27,247 nt of DNA from positions 1-27,247 of IMG/VR virus record IMGVR_UViG_3300036766_001123; one strand, 5' to 3'. How positions within the stretch are numbered: position 1 is the stretch's first letter; every line of letters starts with the position of its first letter. This DNA comes from a virus. This document shows, piece after piece, positions 14,228-21,236 of the stretch. Under the pieces are notes generated by a model. That model worked only from the letters and a program-made list of their open reading frames with translations. It searched no databases and was not told where the DNA came from. The position numbers and the translations under genes were made by a program.

Positions 14228-14777
14228 GGACCAGCGAGGCGTGTTATCATATCGCTCATGAAGATCTCTAAATATAGCGACGAAGCCTTCGCGGCGTATG
14301 TTGCCGGCCTGCTCGATGGCGAGGGCAGCATTGAGTGCTATACCAACTCTCAAAGCATTCGCATTCGCATAGCGAACACGAACGCGGCAACGCTTCGTGC
14401 GGTTCATCGGCGTGCCGGTTTTGGAAGAATCGAAGAGTATCGGGGTCGCATCGAACGCGGGTATAAGCGTCTGTTCTGTTTTACGACAAGTTCCGCTAAA
14501 GAAAGTCTGCGACTGCTTACCATCTGCCGACCGTATATGCAAATCAAGGCCAACCAAGCTGACATCGCAATTTGTCGAGTTGCGACAATCGAACGAAAAA
14601 ACGATCTCAGGCGCAAGCGGAACACGACCATCATTGCTGCATTGATGTCTGGCGAGACACAGGCGAATGTCGGTCGTAAGTATGGCCTCACTCAAGCGGC
14701 GGTGTCGAGAATCAAGGTATTGCATCAACAGTCTCGATGCGATGACCTAGCCAGGCAATGATGTTGACGCACATCGA
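14228..14777. mobile_element. Homing-endonuclease element with replacement 3' end
   Basis: About 550 bp inserted within the conserved NSM codons of the methyltransferase gene. It contains a rightward LAGLIDADG gene and, on the other strand, a new methyltransferase ending (14712 to about 14774). The borders are inferred from where similarity between the two copies of the C-terminus begins and are good to perhaps 10 bp. GC is lower than that of the neighbours. Confidence 0.75.
14258..14761 (+). CDS. LAGLIDADG homing endonuclease with C-terminal HTH
   Basis: A 167-residue protein on the opposite strand to all neighbours. One LAGLIDADG motif is visible (VAGLLDGEGS, about residues 15-24), so it would act as a homodimer like single-motif enzymes. 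A basic stretch (about 113-122) is followed by a helix-turn-helix (about 123-156, with ANVGRKYGLTQAAVSRIKVL). The ATG at 14258 has no clear Shine-Dalgarno. Its last 50 bp overlap, antisense, the last 50 bp of the methyltransferase gene. It presumably cuts uninserted methyltransferase genes at the conserved NSM region and spreads by repair. Confidence 0.85.
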   Translation: MKISKYSDEAFAAYVAGLLDGEGSIECYTNSQSIRIRIANTNAATLRAVHRRAGFGRIEEYRGRIERGYKRLFCFTTSSAKESLRLLTICRPYMQIKANQADIAICRVATIERKNDLRRKRNTTIIAALMSGETQANVGRKYGLTQAAVSRIKVLHQQSRCDDLARQ

Positions 14778-16028
14778 GTTCCCGAGCGCCTTGTACTTCG
14801 GCCCGTCGGCCGCAGGCTTGCCGCGGTAGAGAATGTCCAGGTAGTCATCCGGGAATCCCTGAAGTCGAGCGCATTCCGTTGGAGTCAATCGGCGGACGAC
14901 TTGGCGCGAGAGCATCGCTGGCGTCTGCTCGCGGCTTAGCGCGCTCGTGACTTCTTTCGGATCGAGTCCGCGCGCATCGCCACCGGATTGCCAGTTGAAG
15001 GCGACCGCGACCTGTCCGCCCGCGTTCGCGTGCGAGCTGTCGTGCCCCATCGCTCGGAGCGTCGGGGCGAGCTCGTCGGCGTCTGCGCCGCTGTCTTTAC
15101 AGGAGAACGCGACCGTCGGCGGATGCTCATGCAGCGTGTGGCTCTCTCGCCCCGGAGTAATGTCCCCGCGAGGGTCGGGACTCGTCACCTGGCGCTCATC
15201 GAAGACGAGCGGCGTGCCGCGCCCGGTTCCGTCTTCGCTCGCATCGAAGCCGTCCGCGCGGAGGGAGTGAGCAATGAACGTCTCCGATCCTCCAGCCAAG
15301 ACGCCACCGCTTTTCTTGAGCGTTCCGGCCGCTTCTGATTCGCGGTATTCATGCAGGCCCGTCTCGATGAACGCAGCGACTAGCCCGCCGTCTAATTCGG
15401 CGTCGGTCCCGAGTCCGCCGCCGCCTCGAGTGCGAGCCGCAAGGCTCGGGGCAATTCCTTCCCGCGTTTCGCGGCTCGGCGGAGAATCCCGGCGCAGGCA
15501 CGAGGGCTCAAATAGAACCGCTGCGGCACGTCGCCAGTCTCCAAGATGTCCGACAACGAACACGCGACGGCGCCGCTGTGGAACTCCGAAGTATTGAGCG
15601 TCCAGAACTCGGTAGCTCCACCCATACCCGAGTTGCCCCAGCCCTCCGAGGAAGGCTCCAAACGCCCGTCCTCCATCGCTCGACAGAACACCAGGCACGT
15701 TCTCCCAGCAGATCCAGCGGGGGCGATAGCGGTCCACCACGCCAAGAAAGACGAGGGCGAGGTTGCCGCGCGGATCTGCCAGTCCGCCTCGGAGTCCGGC
15801 GACGGAGAACGACTGGCACGGAGTTCCGCCGACGAGAAGATCGATCCTTGCGTCGGGCCAGGTTTGGAAGGCATTCATGTCTCCGAGGTTTGGAACGTCG
15901 GGATAGTGGTGCGCTAGGACCGCGTTCGGAAAGCGCTCGATCTCCGAGAAGAACGCCGCACGCCAGCCGAGCGGCGACCAGGCGACCGAAGGCGCTTCGA
16001 TGCCAGAGCAGACCGAGGCGAAGATCAC
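14712..16028 (-). CDS. C5-cytosine DNA methyltransferase with swapped C-terminus
   Basis: A 438-residue enzyme that methylates carbon 5 of cytosine. Motif I is FASVCSGIEAP, the catalytic loop GGTPCQSFS (C71), motif VI WENVPG (E109), motif VIII QRRRRVFVVG, motif IX TPTECARLQGFPDD, and motif X LGNSMCVNIIAWLGHRI. The region between (about 180-370) is the variable target-recognition part. The start is GTG 16026-16028, GTGA with the helicase stop. About 106 in-frame codons further upstream are shadow of that gene. The last 21 residues differ in sequence from the displaced fragment at 14144-14227 but carry the same V, W, G, R, I pattern, so the enzyme probably still works. Confidence 0.92.
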   Translation of the reverse strand: MIFASVCSGIEAPSVAWSPLGWRAAFFSEIERFPNAVLAHHYPDVPNLGDMNAFQTWPDARIDLLVGGTPCQSFSVAGLRGGLADPRGNLALVFLGVVDRYRPRWICWENVPGVLSSDGGRAFGAFLGGLGQLGYGWSYRVLDAQYFGVPQRRRRVFVVGHLGDWRRAAAVLFEPSCLRRDSPPSRETREGIAPSLAARTRGGGGLGTDAELDGGLVAAFIETGLHEYRESEAAGTLKKSGGVLAGGSETFIAHSLRADGFDASEDGTGRGTPLVFDERQVTSPDPRGDITPGRESHTLHEHPPTVAFSCKDSGADADELAPTLRAMGHDSSHANAGGQVAVAFNWQSGGDARGLDPKEVTSALSREQTPAMLSRQVVRRLTPTECARLQGFPDDYLDILYRGKPAADGPKYKALGNSMCVNIIAWLGHRIETVDAIP

Positions 16029-17666
16029 AGGCTCAGCACCGGGATCGCCGCGCCGACCGCGTCGGCGACGTAGAGCTTCTCGGAGGCGCGCGTCGCGCCG
16101 ACGTAGAACGTCCGGAAGACGGCCTCGCGCCCGGCCCAGCCCGGCGTCGCGAGCTGCCGCTGCGCCTGGGGCGAGAGTTCCGGAAAAAGTAGAACGCGGC
16201 TTGCCTCTCCTCCCTTGACCGAATGAACCGTGCCCATCAAAACCGTTGGCTGCCGCTCGAGCGCGTCCTCCCCGCTCCGCCGGATAGCGCGGAGCGCGAG
16301 CTCGAGCGAGGCGGGCGCGGCGTCGGAGAGGTTCGCGAGGCACCACTCTAGGTCGCCGTCCTCGAGCGCGGCGAGCGCGCCAGGGGTCAGCCAGCGGACG
16401 GCCTCGCGGGCCACGTCGGCGGACGGTGCGCCGTCCTCGAGCCGGCCGATCGCGGCCTTCCCGCCGCGTCGGACGCCGTCCTCGGGGCTCGCTGCGGCGA
16501 CCGAGCGGACCGCGCCGGCGACCGCCTTGAGCTGCTGCGCGCTCCAGCCGGCCGCGCCGTCCTCGCCGGCGAGGAAGCGCAGCGCGCCGGCCGCGGCGCG
16601 CGCCTTATCCCCGATCGGGTTGTAGCGGTGGGTATACGGGTTGCACCACGGGATACCGGCTTTCGCGAGCACGGCCTTGGTCGGCCCGAGCAAGTAGTCG
16701 CACGTCGCGAGGACCATGAGTTGCTCGCCCTCGGCCTCGGCCTCCTCGATTAGGTCGATGATCCGCTCCGGCCGGCGCCACGTCAGGTCGTGCGCGGCGC
16801 GCACCTCGCCGAGGACCGGCTCGCTCTCGGGGTCCTCCGGGTCGACCCGCCGCGGGTGGTAGACGACGTCCTCGCGCCAGCACCCGCCGGCGCGGGCAAT
16901 GCGAAGCGCGATCTCGTGGACAGCGGCCGGCACGCGGTAGGACTGCGAGAGGACGAGAAAAAGATCTCCAGCGAGGATCTCCGGCGAAGCCGCTCTCCAG
17001 GAGTAGAGAGCTTGGACCGGATCTCCCACGAGAACCGCGCGTTCCGCTTGGGAGGTCCAGTGCTCGATCACCGCGAGCTCGAGCCGCGAGAGATCCTGCG
17101 CTTCGTCGACGAAGATCACCGATGGCCGGCCCGGAGCGTAGGGAAATTCGAGCCCGCGTTCGATCAGGTCGGTGAAATCGCACACCGCGCCCTCTCGCTT
17201 GAAAGCGGTCCACGCCGTATCGAACGCAATCTCTTGAGTCGGCCACGAGCTGCGCGGCCGCATCCGGGCGCGGAGGAGCTCGCAGCGGAGCGCAAGCGCA
17301 TCGCCGCGCGTCTCGCCGCCTTCCCATGCGCTGCCCGCGTCCTCCTCGAATTGCACGCCAGTCGGCGTCATTCGCCACTCGGGGTACTCCGTATTCCACG
17401 CCTCGACCTCGGCTCGGCCGACGATCTTCGGCCGGTCGAGCATTCTGAAACAGTGAGCGTGGAGCGTGGCGATTTGCGTTTTCGCGAGCCCGGAGTCGCG
17501 CCCCGCGGCTTCTCGCGCCGCGGCCTTGGTCAGCGAGGACACGAGGACGCCTTCCGGTCCGTACTTCGCGACCGCGTGCTGGCACTGCCTAGCGAGCCAC
17601 GTTGTCTTGCCACAATCAACCCGGCGGACCGACGACTTTGAAGATTCTCTCTTCTCCTGTCGTCAT
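16025..17666 (-). pseudogene. UvrD-like helicase frameshifted in the P-loop
   Basis: Superfamily 1 helicase. From ATG 17664-17666 (AAGGAGG 10 nt upstream) the frame reads MTTGEERIFKVVGPPG and hits TGA (17616-17618). Four bases later another frame continues CGKTTWLARQ without a break for 529 codons. Removing four bases restores GPPGCGKTT and a 545-residue protein. The continuing part has VIFVDEAQD (motif II), LVGDPVQALYSWR (III), SYRVP (IV), TVHSVKGGEA (V) and FYVGATRASE (VI). No in-frame start exists before GTG 17542, which lies after the P-loop. A single +1 shift would leave an extra residue in the loop. As read, no active ATPase can be made. A sequencing error is possible. Confidence 0.82.
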
Positions 17667-17732
17667 GTCCGCCGATCCTCCTTCCTGCGATGCGCTACGT
17701 TCGGGTCTTTCGTTTTGACTTGCGGAACTGCT

Positions 17733-17790
17733 CCCCGGCGCGGCGGTCGGCCTCCTTCCCCTAGCTGCCGCCTCGTCCGCCGCGCCGGGG
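17733..17790. repeat. 14-bp perfect inverted repeat, intergenic
   Basis: CCCCGGCGCGGCGG at 17733-17746 is the reverse complement of 17777-17790, around a 30-bp loop. It lies in the 202-bp gap between the 260-aa gene and the helicase gene, upstream of the helicase ribosome site. No T-run follows on the minus strand, so it is not a simple terminator. An RNA-level control or a protein site is possible. Confidence 0.6.
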
Positions 17791-17868
17791 CTGAGAAAAA
17801 GGAGGGGACGGCGGTTGACCTGTGCGAACATCGCAGCGTCCAACCGCTCCGCCGCCGCCCCCTCGTCT

Positions 17869-18651
17869 TCAGTCGGACCCCTCGGCGCCGACCTCGGCCC
17901 GGTCGACGCGCACCTGCGCGAAGATCGGGCGGAGCTGCTCGGCGTACTGCCGGACGACGCCGACCTGGTCCGGCGGGATCGTCTCGCCCATCGTCGGGAC
18001 GATGCGCCCGAACTCGATGCCCGTCGAGTTCTTCGCCTTCTCCAGGCGGAACTCCGTGACGACGCCCCAGAAGATCTTGCCGACCGAGGAGAGCCGCGTC
18101 ATGTACGCCTTGACCGGCTTGAGCGAGGTCGGCGGGACGACGAGGACGCGTGGCAGGAACGAGTCCGGGGAGACGACGAAGAGCAGGCGCGCGGTCTTGC
18201 ACGCCTTCCCTCGGCCGCCCTTCGGGTCCGAGTTCCACGCGTTGTACGGGCAACAGACCTCGGCGTTCGGGTCACCGCACGGGCCGCCCGGGTCGCCGAT
18301 GCCGACGAGTCCGTCGTCGGAGAAGCAGTCCGGCGGAGTCGAGGCTCCTCCGCCCTCGCCGAGCGGGTTACGCCAGAACGTCCGGGCGATGCGGTGGTGG
18401 ACGATGATGCCCCGGAAGACCTGAGCCGGTGCGCCGCCCGGGTTCTCCGGGGACGAGACGGTCCAGTAGAGCGCGCCACCCGCCGGGACTTTGACGCGTT
18501 CGAGGTCCGCGGCGGAGATCGGGTCGCCTCCGAGGTTCTCCCGGAGGATCTCGGCGACCGTCATGTCGACGCCCGTCGAGAGCGCCGCCGGCAGGAACCG
18601 CCCGGCCTCGCCCTGGGTCGCGAGCGCGTCGCTCGCCTTCGCCGCGGTCAC
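17869..18651 (-). CDS. Phage protein with cysteine-rich centre, 260 aa
   Basis: GTG at 18649-18651, GTGA with the previous stop. The central part (about 105-155) holds C108 in PPDCFSDDG, then PCGDPNAEVCCPYN and GKACK, a cluster of four to five cysteines that could bind metal. The flanks look beta-rich (LFVVSPDSFLPRVLVVPPTSL; FWGVVTEFRLEKA). I have a weak impression of related uncharacterised phage proteins near replication genes, and a single-strand binding role would fit the position, but I cannot show this. It is a well-formed gene, but its function is unknown. Confidence 0.75.
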   Translation of the reverse strand: MTAAKASDALATQGEAGRFLPAALSTGVDMTVAEILRENLGGDPISAADLERVKVPAGGALYWTVSSPENPGGAPAQVFRGIIVHHRIARTFWRNPLGEGGGASTPPDCFSDDGLVGIGDPGGPCGDPNAEVCCPYNAWNSDPKGGRGKACKTARLLFVVSPDSFLPRVLVVPPTSLKPVKAYMTRLSSVGKIFWGVVTEFRLEKAKNSTGIEFGRIVPTMGETIPPDQVGVVRQYAEQLRPIFAQVRVDRAEVGAEGSD

Positions 18652-18950
18652 GCCTGCACCCCGAGCCCGGCGAGCCTGTCGCGCAGCCGTGCGTCGGCGA
18701 TCGCGGCCTCCTCGCGGAGGAAGTCCGCGGCGAACTTCTCCGCGGCTCCCGGCGCGAACGCCTCATCGAGCTTCTGCTGGCCGACCACGCGGGCGCGCTC
18801 GCGGAGCACCGCCGGGCGGACGCTGACCCGCGCTGCCGCCGCGTCGAGCGCCGCGAGGAACTCCGGCGAGAACCGCGCGACCATGCCGCGGTTCTTCTCG
18901 CCGAGCTCGCCGTTCGTCTTCGGCTCCTTCGCCTTCTTTTCCTTCGCCAT
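18648..18950 (-). CDS. Hypothetical protein, 100 aa
   Basis: ATG at 18948-18950 with a GGCAGGG-type ribosome site about 10 nt upstream. The first 20 residues are lysine-rich (AKEKKAKEPKTNG). Then comes ARFSPEFLAALDAAAAR and two further helices. The start of that part resembles a ribbon-helix-helix strand and helix, but I would not assign it. It overlaps the next gene by GTGA. It may be a small DNA-binding protein. Confidence 0.7.
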   Translation of the reverse strand: MAKEKKAKEPKTNGELGEKNRGMVARFSPEFLAALDAAAARVSVRPAVLRERARVVGQQKLDEAFAPGAAEKFAADFLREEAAIADARLRDRLAGLGVQA

Positions 18951-19052
18951 GCTGTCCCTGCCTTTCTCTGTCGTCGCCGCTCCCGGTTTTGGGTGGGGCG
19001 CGTCGTCTGCGGCGGAGCGGCGGACCCCGCGCGGCGCGCCCGTGGTGGCGCC

Positions 19053-19541
19053 TTAGCGGCGCCTGACTCTTAGATCGAAAACCTCGCTCGCCTTGAATAG
19101 TGAGCGCAGGAAGCGGATCGACTCGGGCTCTGTCTCGGGCGCGAGCGGCTCGGCGGCCTGCTCCTCGATCTCAGCCTTGACGCCGCCGAGGTCGAGGACC
19201 GTCGGGTGGGTGACGAGGTGGCCGAGCCCGAACTCCTCCAGGGCTGCGGCGATGCGCGCCTCGGCCTCCGGCTTGCTCTCCCCGTCGAGCGCGACGACGG
19301 CGTAGTACGCCTTGCGCGCGATGTAGACAGTCGAGCCGTCGGACGCCTTGACCTGGCGCACGCCGTTTTCGAGAAACTGCTCCAGCAGCCGCTCGGAGAG
19401 CCCAGCCGCCTCGGTGTTCACCTTGCCGAGCTCGGCCTTGAGGCGGTCCGCCTCGCGTCGCAGCGCGACGAGCTGCGCGAGGTCCTCCGCCGGGATCGTC
19501 CCGGCCGCCGGGGCGAGCTGTTCGGGTTCGAGGTGGTCCAT
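19053..19541 (-). CDS. Hypothetical coiled-coil phage protein, 162 aa
   Basis: ATG at 19539-19541, overlapping the TAA of the upstream gene (TAATG). Residues 20-60 form a likely coiled coil (LVALRREADRLKAELGKV), followed by a beta hairpin (VRQVKASDGSTVYIARKAY) and an acidic tail with basic end. The helix-then-hairpin order recalls small phage proteins such as the Gp157 group, but it is shorter and I do not assert homology. A 102-bp gap with nothing obvious follows it. Confidence 0.7.
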   Translation of the reverse strand: MDHLEPEQLAPAAGTIPAEDLAQLVALRREADRLKAELGKVNTEAAGLSERLLEQFLENGVRQVKASDGSTVYIARKAYYAVVALDGESKPEAEARIAAALEEFGLGHLVTHPTVLDLGGVKAEIEEQAAEPLAPETEPESIRFLRSLFKASEVFDLRVRRR

Positions 19542-19777
19542 TACTCTCTTCCTCTTTTCTTGCTAATCGGCTTCGACGGTGCTCGGAAGCTCGCCTTGAA
19601 TTGCATGATCGCGCGCTGGACGCAAACGAGAGAGCAGGCTTCGATCTGATAGCTACCTCGGCTGTCGTGGAGAATGAGCGTCATGGCTATAGGTCTCTCG
19701 GAGACGCTCCCGTCGGCCGCTTCGAGCCACCTCTCGTCGCATGCGGAATCGATGCATCGATGCTTCTTGTAGATCAT
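19541..19777 (-). CDS. Small cysteine-containing protein, 78 aa
   Basis: ATG at 19775-19777 with AGGAG 7 nt upstream. The cysteines C8, C13 and, later, C48 and C52 (EACSLVCVQRAI) could form one zinc site. The middle has a beta-type patch (AMTLILHDSRGSYQIE). This resembles short bacterial proteins in which a duplicated cysteine pattern precedes a helix, but no name can be given. GC is lower than in the neighbours. Confidence 0.65.
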   Translation of the reverse strand: MIYKKHRCIDSACDERWLEAADGSVSERPIAMTLILHDSRGSYQIEACSLVCVQRAIMQFKASFRAPSKPISKKRGRE

Positions 19778-19803
19778 CGCTGGGCTCCTGTTTCTTGATA
19801 TAG

Positions 19804-20307
19804 CTAGGAGGCTGCGTTGACTTTCAGTTTCTCGTCAAGGCTCGCGAAAATTTCATCGACCGTCATCCCGATTTCGGGGTGGGCCATCAGATAGATCACG
19901 ACATCACGACGCACTGCCTTTTGGTCTGCGTTCGCTGACGCGAGACGACGAAGCCAGTTCGTAAAGATTTCTTCAAAGCTAGATTGTTGGGGTTCGATGT
20001 AAACGCGACCTAGAGTTTCTGCGCTTTCGTCATCTTGCTTCGATGCAGATGTCAATATCAGAAAGCCTGCCTTCTTGATCGCTCCACGCCAAACGCTCTT
20101 GGAGTACTGCTTCACTATATATCCGAGAGATGGGAATGTATTGATCGGAACCTCAGAATAAGCATCCTCGAAGGCCGCATCGGTATCTTCTTTGTGAATA
20201 GACAGGCGATGTTTGTCGATCCATACTTTGAACCATTCGCCGAGCCCGTCTTTCCCGCGAGCGGTTCTGGTGTCTTCCGTCTCGTCGATTCGCATCTGCT
20301 TACTCAC
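19804..20307 (-). CDS. Hypothetical protein, 167 aa, lower GC
   Basis: GTG at 20305-20307, GTGA with the upstream stop. It ends in TAG. Charged N-terminus (MRIDETEDTRTARGKDG), then aromatic and helical parts (EWFKVWIDKHRLSI; IVKQYSKSVWRGAIKKAG) and an acidic helix at the end. No family recognised. A 60-base sample (20041-20100) has 30 G or C, well below the neighbours, so it may be a recent arrival despite its tight overlap. Confidence 0.7.
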   Translation of the reverse strand: MSKQMRIDETEDTRTARGKDGLGEWFKVWIDKHRLSIHKEDTDAAFEDAYSEVPINTFPSLGYIVKQYSKSVWRGAIKKAGFLILTSASKQDDESAETLGRVYIEPQQSSFEEIFTNWLRRLASANADQKAVRRDVVIYLMAHPEIGMTVDEIFASLDEKLKVNAAS

Positions 20308-21218
20308 TTGACTCTCCTTATCTTTGGGGTCTGCTCTCGCGCATTCACCTGCGCTCCGATCGCATGCGCCGCGGCAACGATTGCTGAGAGCGCCGAACGG
20401 GCTGCGCTGCAAAACATCGCGTCAACTTCTGTGCCAAGTTTCGGGAAACTATTTTTTTGCTTAAGTAGAGTTTCTTTGATTGCGGTAAGTCGCTGGATGA
20501 AGACTCCGATTTCCCGGAGATCTTCGCTCGAATCGCCCCTGCGCGGCATGAGTGTTTCCGCCGCTTTCTGAGGATCGTTCGGCAAACGCAGAACAAGATC
20601 CGCTTCGACTTCGATCTCTACGATAGGGGCTCGGGCTGCCTTCTCTAATTCACGAATAATCTCGGCCCGCTCGCGTTCGAGTCGAGCTGCTTCCTTCCGC
20701 CGCTCTTGTGCGTACTCGATCGCGCCTTGAAGTTCCGCGAGCCGCGCATCCGCCGCGCGTCGCATCCCGGAGCGTGCGAGGACGCTCTGCTTTCTTCCGG
20801 CAGAAACGATCGCGTGCCAGTCGGTGTCCGCGAGCCGAGCGAACGCCGCGGCGTCGGCGGCGAGCTGGTGCTGGATGCCGAGTTTGCCCAACGAATCTAC
20901 ATGTAGATCCGTTCCCGCCCGTCCCTCTTTCCCGGTTGCGACGCTGCCATCCTTCCTCCCCTCGTCGAGGAGCTGCCCGAGGCGGCGCTCGGCCTCGCGG
21001 GCGGCCTGGGCGTAGTCCATCTCGACCTCTTCCGCGAGTCCGACACGCGCGGCGACGGAGGCGAGAGCGGACATCTTCTTGGTCGTGCCCGCGAGCGTCG
21101 AGAGATCATCTGTCGAGAGTTGAGCGAGCCAAGCTCGCGCCTGCTGAAGCATCGCTTTCGATTCGAGGGCCGACTCGCCCGGTTTCACTGGAATCATAAG
21201 ATCGCTACCCTTCGACAC
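20304..21218 (-). CDS. Long helical phage protein, 304 aa
   Basis: GTG at 21216-21218 with a strong AGGAGG 5 nt upstream. Almost entirely helical. An early part (65-85, MDYAQAAREAERRLGQLLDE) and a later GKLGIQHQLAADAAAFARL with DTDWHAIVSAGR recall phage and plasmid proteins in which a short ParB-like or coiled-coil region is followed by this repeat. Residues 160-205 form a charged coiled coil (ERRKEAARLERERAEIIREL). The last 100 residues are less regular. Its function is unknown, and a DNA-associated scaffold role is only a guess. Confidence 0.7.
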   Translation of the reverse strand: MSKGSDLMIPVKPGESALESKAMLQQARAWLAQLSTDDLSTLAGTTKKMSALASVAARVGLAEEVEMDYAQAAREAERRLGQLLDEGRKDGSVATGKEGRAGTDLHVDSLGKLGIQHQLAADAAAFARLADTDWHAIVSAGRKQSVLARSGMRRAADARLAELQGAIEYAQERRKEAARLERERAEIIRELEKAARAPIVEIEVEADLVLRLPNDPQKAAETLMPRRGDSSEDLREIGVFIQRLTAIKETLLKQKNSFPKLGTEVDAMFCSAARSALSAIVAAAHAIGAQVNAREQTPKIRRVK

Positions 21219-21236
21219 TAGTCCTCCTTTTTTGAT

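Noticed and set aside
14228-14777. A group I intron carrying the endonuclease
   Set aside because: The methyltransferase reads to its own stop with a complete motif X before the insert, so no splicing is needed. The endonuclease is antisense, and I saw no group I core.
17815-19056. A 413-codon rightward open frame opposite the 260-aa and 100-aa genes
   Set aside because: It is a GC-driven shadow: arginine- and alanine-rich, no ribosome site, and opposite to genes with overlaps and sensible composition. The same applies to the rightward frames at 21867-23009 and 9533-10264 and the leftward frame at 23393-24583.
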